Assembly (NCBI GenBank): GCA_934654585.1
Contig: CAKUGF010000004.1
Location: forward strand, 1 to 64,000
Reading direction: 5' to 3'
Source of the DNA: an uncultured Collinsella sp.
GTDB lineage: Bacteria > Actinomycetota > Coriobacteriia > Coriobacteriales > Coriobacteriaceae
DNA length: 64,000 bases
The notes below the pieces were generated by a model, which saw only the letters and a program-made list of their open reading frames with translations, was not told where the DNA came from and made no database searches. Positions 25,622-34,166 of this stretch are shown here, piece by piece (position 1 is the stretch's first letter; the number at the start of each line of letters is the position of its first letter). A program made the position numbers and the translations under genes.

Positions 25622-27122
25622 GGGCGTTCACCTCGGTGGATGCGGTGTCATCGGTACTGGAAGCCGTGGTGTTGGCGCCCGCGTCCGCGCCGCCGCTCGC
25701 GGCTCCGTTGCTATCGCTGTCGGTGTCCTTGTTGGTGCCATGGGCCTTTTCGTATGCCGCATGTGCCTTCTCGAGCGCGCGGGCGTACGCCTTGGCGATG
25801 GCGCGCGAAGAATACGTGGACCGAGAGACCACGTCGACCTGCGACGGCTGCTTCTTGCCATCGATGAGCTGGGAAATCACGCCCGTATAGAGCGTTCCGC
25901 GCAGGGTGCGGCCATAGGCGGCGTAGTCCAGGTAGGTGTCGTTGGCCTCGTCGAAGGGGTCGAGCGTGGGGTCATCGGGCTCGCCGGTCGAAGATCCGTA
26001 GACATCGGTTATGCCGGTCGGGGTGCCGTTTTCGATGCGGACGGTGAGCGCCACGTAGTACGGCGTAAAGGCTTCCTCATCCTTCTCGTTTTGGCAGAGG
26101 GCATAGGCGGTGTAATCGCCGTCTTCGTATTGTGTCGAGGTATCGGGATCGGGCGTTGGATTGGGGCCGGGCGTGGGCGTTGGCTCAGGCTCCGGATCGG
26201 GGTCCGGGGTGGTGCCAGCGGCTTCGGCTGCCTTTTTAAGTGCATTGTTGACAGCATCGCGGATGCCTTCGCTCGAATAGGTGGCGCCGCTCACGGCATC
26301 GACCGACGTAGTCTGTGCCGCGATGATGCGACCGGGGATGGTTGCCCACGCACGACCAAAGTAGGGCTCATCATCCATGCTACTTACGAGCTCGATTGAG
26401 GCGACCTTGCCGCCGGAGACGGTGACGCGCACGGTCATGGGGCCTTCGTAGCCCTCGCCTTCGCCTAGGTAGACGCCATCGGCATAGCCGTTGGCAGGTG
26501 TGACGGTGGTAATGGTGGTGTGCGGTTTGGAGCTTGATCCGGCACTGTTCGTCGCGGGGGCGACGGCCTGAGCCAGGCCGCCCGTCGCCTGAACGAGTGC
26601 GTTTCGGATGGCCATGAGGATGCCTTTGGACGAGTACGTGGCGCCCGAGACGGTATCGACGGAGGTGGATTGTGCTGCGATCACGGACGGGATTACGGCC
26701 TGCGCGCGGTTGAGGTAGGCGGCATCGTCGCCCGACGAGACGATTTGAATGGCGGCGATCTTGCCGTCAGCAACCGTAACCTGCACGGTGATGGTGCCGC
26801 TAAAGCCGGTGCCCGAGCCGGTGTAGACGCCGTCTTTGAGATTGGTGGCATCGATGCCGTAGTCGGAGGCATTGAGCGAAACGCCACTCGTGGGCTCTCC
26901 TGACTGCTTTTCGACCTGCGAGGTGTCGACCTGCTTAAGTTCTGCCGCGCCGGCCTGGGAGACCGGTGTAGCCTTGGCGGCGTAAGTTGTCGGCACATAT
27001 TGCGAAACGCTTAGCGCGACGGTGGCGCCCAGTGCGATCGAGGGGACCAAAAAGCCGGCTCCGGCCAGCTTGCGTCCCAAGCCGGCCAGGCGGGCGGGAG
27101 TCGTATGGTCGTTATGCTCCAT
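25614..27122 (-). CDS. exported triple FMN-binding domain protein
   Basis: 502 residues from ATG at 27122 (AAGGAG upstream). It has an N-terminal membrane or signal segment (about 20-45), then three FMN_bind units. The first two have intact flavinylation motifs DTVSGATYSS (156-165) and DAVSGATYSS (275-284). The third reads DVVSRSTYSS (430-439), keeping the threonine but losing Gly-Ala. A proline-rich spacer (305-328) separates units two and three, and the C-terminus is a low-complexity Ser/Asp/Ala tail with no sortase motif. Confidence 0.9.
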   Translation of the reverse strand: MEHNDHTTPARLAGLGRKLAGAGFLVPSIALGATVALSVSQYVPTTYAAKATPVSQAGAAELKQVDTSQVEKQSGEPTSGVSLNASDYGIDATNLKDGVYTGSGTGFSGTITVQVTVADGKIAAIQIVSSGDDAAYLNRAQAVIPSVIAAQSTSVDTVSGATYSSKGILMAIRNALVQATGGLAQAVAPATNSAGSSSKPHTTITTVTPANGYADGVYLGEGEGYEGPMTVRVTVSGGKVASIELVSSMDDEPYFGRAWATIPGRIIAAQTTSVDAVSGATYSSEGIRDAVNNALKKAAEAAGTTPDPDPEPEPTPTPGPNPTPDPDTSTQYEDGDYTAYALCQNEKDEEAFTPYYVALTVRIENGTPTGITDVYGSSTGEPDDPTLDPFDEANDTYLDYAAYGRTLRGTLYTGVISQLIDGKKQPSQVDVVSRSTYSSRAIAKAYARALEKAHAAYEKAHGTNKDTDSDSNGAASGGADAGANTTASSTDDTASTEVNARA

Positions 27123-27200
27123 CAAAAAGAACTCCTTGTTACATGCTGCGTGCGTGACCCGGGCTATACCTGGGCCTCGTGCGCAGCTCTCGTGACGAGA

Positions 27201-27238
27201 CGGTAAAAGCCCGCGGCGGATGCGCGTCCGCCGCGGGC
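27201..27238 (-). terminator. terminator of the LPxTG flavoprotein gene
   Basis: Perfect 12-base stem (27209-27220 and 27227-27238, GCCCGCGGCGGA) with a 6-base loop, followed on minus by TTTTACC. It shows that the large surface protein gene can be transcribed separately from the downstream operon. Confidence 0.8.
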
Positions 27239-27279
27239 GACGTTGCTATGCGGTGCCAGGTCACCGAATGAGCGAACGA

Positions 27280-30200
27280 CTAGTGGTTAAAACGACGACG
27301 GAGCGTGGCTCCGGCGGCAATGATGGCCGCACCCAGTGCCGCCACGATACCGCCGGCGACGAGCTGGTTGTCGCCGGTCGTGGGCAGATCGCCCTTGGCG
27401 GCCTCCTGCTTGCTCGAGGACGTGGTCGACGTGGTCGTCGTGGTGCTCGAGGTATTGCCCTTGGAGCTCTGGCTAGGCTTGGCGAGCGCCTCGCGGGCGG
27501 TCTTGAGCGTAGTCGTTGCGTCCTCAACGTCGGCTGCGGAGGCGTCGTCCTTCGAAAGGACGGCCTGGGCCGCGGCCAGCGCGGACTGGTATGCCTTCCA
27601 GGAGTCGGCGGTGTAGTCGGACTCGTTCAACACATCGGCGCGACCAATCTCGACCTTAAGGTCGGTCTTCTGGTCGGTCGTTGCGGCCTTGGCGAGCGCC
27701 GCCTGGGCGTTCTGGAGCGTCGAGAGGGCGTTGGCGACCTCGTCGTCGGTAGCCGCGGGGCTCTCGTTGACGCCCTGGGCAGCGTTCAACGCGTCCTGGA
27801 ACACGGTCCAGGATGCGGCGGTGTAGGTTCCCTTGTCGTTGTCCAGCTTGACGGCGGCCTCAATCGCGGCGTTGAGCGCCGCCTTATCGGCCGACTTGGT
27901 GTAGGTGAAGCCCAGGTTGGTGGTGTAGCCGGTGGCCTCGACCTCAATCTGGTAATCGCCGTTGGCATTGAACACCGGCGATTTATCCTGATTGGCGGCC
28001 GCCAGGTTAAGCGAGCCGTCGGCGTTGAAGATCTTTACCGCACCGCGGCCCTGCGCGCTGTACTCGGTACCGTTGACGGTGACCTTGGTGATGTTGCCGA
28101 TGTAGTTGGCGAGGTCCTCGTCCGTGGCATCGTTGGCGGCGATGAGCTTAAGGTTTGCAGCGTCAAAGCTGGCAACGAGCTTGGAGGTGGTTGCCGTGAA
28201 GCTCGTGCTGACATCGGCAAACGTGCCGCTCTTGTCGATAGCGGTCAGCGTGTGGCTGCCCGGCTTAAGCGCCGAGGCGTCAAACGCGACGGATGCGGAG
28301 CTGCGTGTCTTGGCGGCAAGCGCTTCGACATCCTGGCCGTCAATCTGATACTTGGCATCGAAGCCCTCGGGCAGGGTGACATCGGCCTTGACGGTGGCAT
28401 CGGTGTCATCGAGCGAGGTGTCCTCGGCCTTGATGGCGGCGTCGGCATCCTTGACAGGGACATACTGGTCCATGGCCACGGTGTAGGTGCCCGTGGAGGT
28501 GTAGAACGTCACGCTCTTGATGGTCTTGCCCATCATGGACGTGTAGTACTGCGAGCTCAGCGGGCTGCCGTGAGACTCGGTGACCAGGCCGCAGCTCCAG
28601 GCGAGCTCCTTGCCCTTCCAGATGTTCTCGACGGCGCGCATGCCATAGCCCTCGATGGTGCCGTCCGCATCGGCGGCGTTGACCACGGCACCGTATACGG
28701 TCGCCTGGTTGCCGTCGGCGTCGACCATCTGCTCGCGCAGGTTCTTAAAGTCAATCTCGTAGTCGCCGTACTTGCTGGAGGTCTTAAAGTTGGCGGTGAC
28801 GTTTGCAAGTTCGGTGGTTTCCTTGCCCTCGACAGCGCCAAAGCTCAGGTTGCCCTCGGAATCGGAGGTGAGCTCCTTGTAATTGGTCGGAACCTCGCCG
28901 GCGGGCAGCATGTAGTAAGAGTAGCTCACAGACTCAAACAGGGCGTCCTTGCCCGTGTAGGTGGCCGTGGACTCCTTGCCCTTGATCGAGGTGGTGATCG
29001 TAACGGAGCTGTCGTCGGTCACGCGGGTGAACTTGGACCAATCGATGTCGCCTTCGCCCACCTTGACGGCAAACGTGACGCCCGAGATATCCGTACCGTC
29101 GGAGTTGACGTGGTAGGAGCCGCTCGCCAGCGTGGAGCGCGTCTTTTGCTTGGTGGCGGAGGTGACGACATCGGTGCCGGCATTGTTGCTCTCGGCGGCG
29201 TAGAAGTCGGCGTAGGGGATGTTCATGAGCACGTAGTCGCCGGCCTCGGGATACAGGCTCACGAGGGCATCGAGCGCGCCCTGCAGGTGGGTGATTTGCT
29301 CGGCGGCCTCGGACTCGCCCAGGTTCTTCTTGGCCAGGAGGTCCTTGGTCTCGGCGGTCTCGGTCTCGATGGACGAAGCGGTCCAGGAGTCCTCGGTGTA
29401 TTTGGACTTATCGAGCGCCGCTGCCTTGTCGTAGAGCTCCTGAAGCTGAGCCTTGGTTGCCTCGGTTACCGGCTCCTTGGCACCCACGATGTTGTCGTCG
29501 GTTGCCTGGAACTCGTAGGTGTAATCGTTGTAGCCCAGGGCGTGGACGGTAAGCTTCCAGTAGCCGGTGCCGTTGGTGCCCTCGGGCAGCTGGCAGCGCT
29601 CGGACTTGGTGAGGCCCAGCTGAATGCCCATGGACTTGTGCATCCAGTTGTCGGCGGCGAACTTGGTGCCATAGGTGGCAAGGGCGTTGGTATAGGTCGC
29701 GTCGTCGCCGTAGTAGGTCCAGGTGACGCTTTGCATGTTGGCGCCCAGGTCGCCGTAGTTGCCGTTAAGGTCCACGCGCAGGAACTCGCCATAGGAGCCG
29801 CTTGCGTCCTTAACCGTGGGCTCGATACCCGTGGCGGTCTTGAGCTCCCGGCCCTCGATGCCCGACTCGGTGCCGGTGGCGGCAGCCGAGAAGCTAAAGG
29901 TGCCGTTGTTGTTCGTCACGGTCTTAAGGCCGTTGGTGTTGGCGTCGACGGCCGCAACAAGGCCGGAGTAAGCCTGAAGGTTTTGCTCGCCATAGCCGCC
30001 GGCAAGCGTTTCGCCGTTGGCGACAAAGCTGTGGCTCGCCTTAAAGGCCTCGAGGTCGGCGGTCTTGATCTTGACGGGGACGTACTTGAGGCCCGTGACT
30101 TCGTGACCCGTCATGGTGTACACCGTGCCGTCGGCTGCCGTCACAGTCTTAGCCTTGCTGTCGATGGAGAAGACATTGCCATCGACATCGACAAAGGACT

Positions 30201-31092
30201 TGCTGTCGGGATAGTACGAAGGGTAAATTTTCACGCCCTCGGCAGTTTCAATCACATCAGTGCACTGGTAGCTGCCGCGATGCAGGCCATGGTTAAAGGT
30301 CGCGCGGGTCACCACGTCAAAGGCGCCCTTGTCAGCTTCGTTGCGGGAATCGAGCTCGCTCGACGAAGCGGAAGATCCTGCCGCCTGCACGTTTTCGCCC
30401 GCCCAATACTCGGCCCACGTCAGACCGGCATAGCCGTAGGTGTACTCGTCGGCTGCGGGGGTCGACGGGTTCTGCTCGTCATAGGCAGCCTGCAGGGCGT
30501 TATCGACGGCGGCCTTGATGGCGTTGGACGAGACGGTGGCAGTGGAGACGGCATCAACGCTTGTTCCGTTCGCCTCGACGATCTTATCCGCCATACCAGT
30601 GACGTGCTTGCGGGCATTACCGTGTTCGGCTTTGTCGAGATAGTCCCAGCTCTCGCCGGTCAGCGCATCGTAGGTTTCATCAGCGACTTTAACGGAGTCG
30701 ATCTTGCCCGAGGCGACCTTTACGGTCACTTTGACCTTGTAGCTGTCGACGTCCCACTCGTTACCGCCCGCAGCGGGATCATTCGAGTCAGCCGTTGCTG
30801 TGCCCGTGTACGTGCCATCTGCGATTTTGGTCAAATCGTAGCTGGTTGAGGAGGACGTGGTGTCGTCAGAGACGGTGCTCAGGCTATACTCGGAGCTGAG
30901 GGAATTCGTTTCCTCACTAGTGGCGGAGATCGGCGCGTTGTTGGTAGCTTCGGAGCCGGTCTCCGTTGTTGTTGCTGCGGCAAAAGCGCTGGTGGGCATC
31001 ATCGAGACGGTCATCGCGGCGATGAGCGCGCCTCGGCAGGCGTTGCTGCCCACAACATTGAGCTTGCGCAGCACAGCGTTGTCGTTTTGCAT
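27280..31092 (-). CDS. LPxTG-anchored surface protein with FMN-binding and FIVAR-like domains
   Basis: 1270 residues from ATG at 31092 (AAGAGG upstream). The signal peptide ends near MPTSAFAAA. An FMN_bind-like domain (about 89-205) has the motif DAVSTATVSS (180-189), in which Gly of SGAT is replaced by Thr. The middle, roughly 200-950, holds beta-rich repeats, including two YVPVK-containing segments. FIVAR-like three-helix repeats sit near 600 and 1030-1180 (TEDSWTASS, TAASWTVFQDAL, TADSWKAYQSAL). The end is Ser/Thr linker, LPTTG (1236-1240), hydrophobic span and RRR tail. It is likely a wall-bound flavoprotein that binds an external acceptor or ligand. No sortase gene is nearby. Confidence 0.9.
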   Translation of the reverse strand: MQNDNAVLRKLNVVGSNACRGALIAAMTVSMMPTSAFAAATTTETGSEATNNAPISATSEETNSLSSEYSLSTVSDDTTSSSTSYDLTKIADGTYTGTATADSNDPAAGGNEWDVDSYKVKVTVKVASGKIDSVKVADETYDALTGESWDYLDKAEHGNARKHVTGMADKIVEANGTSVDAVSTATVSSNAIKAAVDNALQAAYDEQNPSTPAADEYTYGYAGLTWAEYWAGENVQAAGSSASSSELDSRNEADKGAFDVVTRATFNHGLHRGSYQCTDVIETAEGVKIYPSYYPDSKSFVDVDGNVFSIDSKAKTVTAADGTVYTMTGHEVTGLKYVPVKIKTADLEAFKASHSFVANGETLAGGYGEQNLQAYSGLVAAVDANTNGLKTVTNNNGTFSFSAAATGTESGIEGRELKTATGIEPTVKDASGSYGEFLRVDLNGNYGDLGANMQSVTWTYYGDDATYTNALATYGTKFAADNWMHKSMGIQLGLTKSERCQLPEGTNGTGYWKLTVHALGYNDYTYEFQATDDNIVGAKEPVTEATKAQLQELYDKAAALDKSKYTEDSWTASSIETETAETKDLLAKKNLGESEAAEQITHLQGALDALVSLYPEAGDYVLMNIPYADFYAAESNNAGTDVVTSATKQKTRSTLASGSYHVNSDGTDISGVTFAVKVGEGDIDWSKFTRVTDDSSVTITTSIKGKESTATYTGKDALFESVSYSYYMLPAGEVPTNYKELTSDSEGNLSFGAVEGKETTELANVTANFKTSSKYGDYEIDFKNLREQMVDADGNQATVYGAVVNAADADGTIEGYGMRAVENIWKGKELAWSCGLVTESHGSPLSSQYYTSMMGKTIKSVTFYTSTGTYTVAMDQYVPVKDADAAIKAEDTSLDDTDATVKADVTLPEGFDAKYQIDGQDVEALAAKTRSSASVAFDASALKPGSHTLTAIDKSGTFADVSTSFTATTSKLVASFDAANLKLIAANDATDEDLANYIGNITKVTVNGTEYSAQGRGAVKIFNADGSLNLAAANQDKSPVFNANGDYQIEVEATGYTTNLGFTYTKSADKAALNAAIEAAVKLDNDKGTYTAASWTVFQDALNAAQGVNESPAATDDEVANALSTLQNAQAALAKAATTDQKTDLKVEIGRADVLNESDYTADSWKAYQSALAAAQAVLSKDDASAADVEDATTTLKTAREALAKPSQSSKGNTSSTTTTTSTTSSSKQEAAKGDLPTTGDNQLVAGGIVAALGAAIIAAGATLRRRFNH

Positions 31093-31194
31093 AGAACCTC
31101 TTTTCCATTGGTTGATCGTGGGGTGCCTTTCTCCTTTCCCTTGGCACCCGATTGGACATGCATCATGCGTGCTCCACATGATATGTAAGCGCCG

Positions 31195-31226
31195 TATAAC
31201 TTTTTTCAGTGCGTGAAAAAGTTATA
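31195..31226. other. AT-rich inverted repeat upstream of the LPxTG gene
   Basis: TATAACTTTTTT and GAAAAAGTTATA form an 11 of 12 base inverted repeat with an 8-base loop, about 100 bases before the surface-protein start. It could be an operator or a transcription stop. The rest of the 322-base divergent gap 31093-31414 holds only promoters that I cannot place with confidence. Confidence 0.45.
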
Positions 31227-31414
31227 GGCAACAAACAAAAATATCAGAAATTACCACGGGCTAACTTATCAATTTCATTGTCGTGTAGATGTAACGCAAG
31301 ACATCGTGCTGCCTGGGTGCGTAGACACCGCAAGCTGGGCGCTTGATTTGCCGGATGGGCCGGCATATTGGGGGTATGCTGGAGGGGACCATCAACCCAG
31401 CGAAAGGGGAGAGC

Positions 31415-32800
31415 ATGACGGATCAGGAAATGCCCGAGCGCGCGCACGTGACGGCCGACGATATCGAGGCCGCGAACGACCTCATCGACTTTATCGAGGC
31501 ATGCCCCAGCATGTTCCATACGGCGGCGACCATTATGGCCGAGCTCGACGAGGCGGGCTTTACCTACCTGCCCGAGAATGCGGCGTGGGATATCGAGCCG
31601 GGCGGTCGCTACTACACGCAGCGCAACACCTCGAGCGTTATCGCCTTTAAGGTGGGCGAGGACCTGGCTGCGACGTGGGGCGAGGACGGCGTCGCCGGCG
31701 ACTATCATTTTCAGCTCACGGCGTCTCACGGTGATTCTCCGACGTTTAAGGTCAAGGCCGTGCCCGAGCTCGACGGCGCGGGTGAGACGCTGCGCCTGAA
31801 CACCGAGGCCTACGGTGGCATGATCGACTACACCTGGTTCGATCGCCCGCTGGCGCTGGCCGGCCGCGTACTGGTGCGCGAGGGCGACCGTATCGAGAGC
31901 CGCCTGCTCGCGACCGAGCGCGAGGTCGCCATTATTCCGAGCCTCGCTATCCATATGAACCGTGGCGTCAACGAGGGCTTTGCGCCCAATCGCGCCGTCG
32001 ATCTGTGTCCGCTCATCAGCGCCGGCGAGCTCAAGCAGGGCGACTTCGATGCCTTGATCGCCGACGAGCTCGATGTGGAGCCCGAGCAGATCCTGGGCCG
32101 CGACCTGTTCCTGGTCAATCGTCAGGATGCGCGTATCTGGGGCTGGGCCGACGAGTTTATCTCGACGCCCAAGCTCGACGACCTGGCCTGCGCCTACACC
32201 TCGCTGCAGGCGTTTTTGGGCGCCGAGAACGCGCATGACGTCTCGGTCTTCTGCTGCTTCGATAACGAGGAGGTTGGCTCCGAGACCAAGCAGGGTGCCA
32301 TGTCGACGTTTTTGGCCGACGCGCTGCGCCGCATTAACGGGTCACTCGGCTTCGACGACGAGTCCTACCACCGCGCGCTCGCCGCCTCGATGCTTGTGAG
32401 CTGCGACAACGCGCATGCCGTGCACCCCAACCACGCCGAGAAGTGCGATGCACGTAACCAGGTGGTGCTCAACGGCGGTATCGTCATCAAGGAAGCCGCC
32501 AACCAGCACTACTGCACCGATGCCTTTAGCCGCGCGGTGTTCCAGGCCATCTGCGACGACGCCGACGTGCCCACGCAGGCCTTTGCCAACAAGAGCGACA
32601 TGGCCGGCGGCTCCACGCTCGGCAACCTGTCTAACATGCAGGCGAGCATGCACGCCGTGGACGTGGGCCTGCCGCAGCTGGCCATGCACTCAAGCTACGA
32701 GACCGGCGGCGTCCGCGACGTCATGTACGCCATCCGCGCCCTCACCGCCTTCTACGAGCGCAACCTAACCATCAACGGCGCCGAAAGTGTGGAGCTCTAA
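31415..32800 (+). CDS. M18-family aminopeptidase
   Basis: Zinc-dependent cytoplasmic aminopeptidase of the aspartyl aminopeptidase family, releasing N-terminal residues from peptides. Start ATG at 31415 (AAAGGGGAG upstream), 461 residues, normal length. Metal and catalytic motifs visible are the HMNRGVNEGF region, CFDNEEVGSETKQGA (dinuclear zinc glutamates), SCDNAHAVHPNHAEKCD and the C-terminal HSSYETGGVRD. It is a single gene with its own promoter region, ended by an element copy and a strong bidirectional terminator. Confidence 0.93.
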   Translation: MTDQEMPERAHVTADDIEAANDLIDFIEACPSMFHTAATIMAELDEAGFTYLPENAAWDIEPGGRYYTQRNTSSVIAFKVGEDLAATWGEDGVAGDYHFQLTASHGDSPTFKVKAVPELDGAGETLRLNTEAYGGMIDYTWFDRPLALAGRVLVREGDRIESRLLATEREVAIIPSLAIHMNRGVNEGFAPNRAVDLCPLISAGELKQGDFDALIADELDVEPEQILGRDLFLVNRQDARIWGWADEFISTPKLDDLACAYTSLQAFLGAENAHDVSVFCCFDNEEVGSETKQGAMSTFLADALRRINGSLGFDDESYHRALAASMLVSCDNAHAVHPNHAEKCDARNQVVLNGGIVIKEAANQHYCTDAFSRAVFQAICDDADVPTQAFANKSDMAGGSTLGNLSNMQASMHAVDVGLPQLAMHSSYETGGVRDVMYAIRALTAFYERNLTINGAESVEL

Positions 32801-32845
32801 AACCTGCCAAAAAGGGATGTTAATTTTGGCAGGTTTTATCTGGGC
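32801..32845 (+). repeat. dispersed palindromic element, copy 5 (short variant)
   Basis: Begins right after the aminopeptidase stop. The arms are intact, but the centre reads GGGATGTTAA, a short deletion relative to GGGACAGGTTAA. The change affects the loop, not the arms. Confidence 0.85.
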
Positions 32846-32940
32846 AAATGCCGCAATGTCAACAGCTGGACAGAATTGTTAAGACACCGCAGGTTGAGCA
32901 AGCGTCAGCGAGCGATGTCCAGAGCGAACAAGTTGGCATG

Positions 32941-32983
32941 AAAAAGGCAAGGCATAGACCTTCTGGTCATGCCTTGCCTTTTG
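32941..32983. terminator. bidirectional Rho-independent terminator
   Basis: AAAGGCAAGGCAT (32943-32955) pairs with ATGCCTTGCCTTT (32969-32981), extended inside by GACC/GGTC with loop TTCT. T-runs follow on both strands, so it serves the aminopeptidase (plus) and the convergent dehydrogenase (minus). Confidence 0.9.
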
Positions 32984-33010
32984 AATGACAAATTGTCGCT
33001 CTGGGCGGCG

Positions 33011-33099
33011 CGCAGCGTCGACCGGTCCGCCGTTCGTTAGAACGGCGGAACCTAAGGACGCAGCGTCGACCGGTCCGCCGTTTGCTAAAACGGCGGAAC
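33011..33099. repeat. two 41-bp direct repeats, 48-bp period
   Basis: Copies at 33011-33051 and 33059-33099 differ at a few positions, all in the loop of an internal CCGCCGTT/AACGGCGG hairpin. The second copy ends four bases before the dehydrogenase stop codon. The 302-base gap 32801-33102 otherwise contains only the element copy and the terminator. Confidence 0.8.
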
Positions 33100-33102
33100 A
33101 AA

Positions 33103-34038
33103 TTAATGCTCGATCCAGCAGCGGAGGGTCTCGCCAGCTTGCAGGTGGCGTAGGTTCTCGGCGGCGATATCCACCACGTTGTTGAGCGTGGCCTCCAGGT
33201 GGAACCAGCCGGAAATGTGTGGCGTGATGAGCATGTTGGGTGCATCCCACAGCGGGCTTGTCGCGGGCAGCGGCTCGGGATCGGTGACGTCGACCGCGGC
33301 GCCGGCAAGGTGCCCCGACTCAAGGGCGGCAACCAAGTCGTCGGCAACCACGAGGTCGCCGCGACCGCCGTTGGCAAAGAAGGCACCCGGCCTCATTGCG
33401 GCAAAGAACTCGGCATTCGCAAGACCGCGGGTCTCGGGTGTGCTGGGCATAAAGGACGCAACGACGTCGGCCTCGGCCAGGCGCTCGGGCAGGGCGTCCA
33501 TGCCGTCCATGTCCTCAAACACGATGGGGTAGACGAGCGGATGGCGCTTGATGCCGCGGACGTGCGCGCCCATGCTGCGGCAGAGCGTGGCAAAGTGTCC
33601 GCCGATGTCCCCCGCGCCCAGCACCAGCACATTGGCATTTTTGAGCGAGGTGACCGGCCCCAGATCCTCCCAGCGATGCTCGCGCTGCAGATCTTGGTAG
33701 CCGGGCAGGCGCTTCATCATAGAAAGGACCATGGCAAACATGTGCTCGCTCACGGCCTGGCCGTAGGCGCCCACCGAGCAGGAGAGCTTGGCGTCGGCCG
33801 GCACGGTACCGGCGGCGAGGTAATCATCGTAACCGGCACTCTGCAGCTGTAGCAACTGGAGATGCTCGCATGCCGTGAGCATGGCGGGGTCGATGTTGCC
33901 CAGAATCACATCGGCGTCGGCGACCTGTTCGCGCGTGACCTCGTTAGCGCTCGTGTAGATAAAGTCCTCGCCCGGAGCACTCGACTCAAGGATCGCGCGA
34001 TGACGATCATTGACGGGCAGCAAAACCAAGATGTTCAC
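33103..34038 (-). CDS. D-2-hydroxyacid dehydrogenase family protein
   Basis: NAD(P)-dependent oxidoreductase of 311 residues, using GTG at 34038 (AGAGGA six bases upstream; the annotated-looking ATG at 34065 has no such site). It has the Rossmann motif VLGAGDIGGHFA and the downstream family signatures NGGRGDLV (catalytic Arg), DVTDPEPLP (Glu) and ITPHISGW (His). It probably reduces a 2-keto acid or acts on a phosphoglycerate-like substrate; the exact substrate is not evident. It is preceded by an element copy and followed by the 41-bp repeats. Confidence 0.88.
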   Translation of the reverse strand: MNILVLLPVNDRHRAILESSAPGEDFIYTSANEVTREQVADADVILGNIDPAMLTACEHLQLLQLQSAGYDDYLAAGTVPADAKLSCSVGAYGQAVSEHMFAMVLSMMKRLPGYQDLQREHRWEDLGPVTSLKNANVLVLGAGDIGGHFATLCRSMGAHVRGIKRHPLVYPIVFEDMDGMDALPERLAEADVVASFMPSTPETRGLANAEFFAAMRPGAFFANGGRGDLVVADDLVAALESGHLAGAAVDVTDPEPLPATSPLWDAPNMLITPHISGWFHLEATLNNVVDIAAENLRHLQAGETLRCWIEH

Positions 34039-34056
34039 AAGCAGTCCTCTCCGCTC

Positions 34057-34100
34057 ACCTGCCAAAAAGGGACAGGTTTATTTTGGCAGGTTTTATCAGG
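34057..34100 (+). repeat. dispersed palindromic element, copy 6
   Basis: Full copy with perfect arms, ending TTTTATCAGG. It lies upstream of the dehydrogenase start and downstream of the methionine aminopeptidase, both on minus. Confidence 0.88.
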
Positions 34101-34166
34101 CAAAACGTTCAAATAAAACGCCGGATGCAAGACGGGTGGGCCCGCCAGCATCCGGCGTTTGCACGG

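Noticed and set aside
27220-30849. 1209-codon open frame on plus, opposite the LPxTG gene
   Set aside because: It is antisense to a protein with signal peptide, domains and sorting signal; its own translation is Gly/Val/Arg-rich with no domain and results from GC-rich codon bias.
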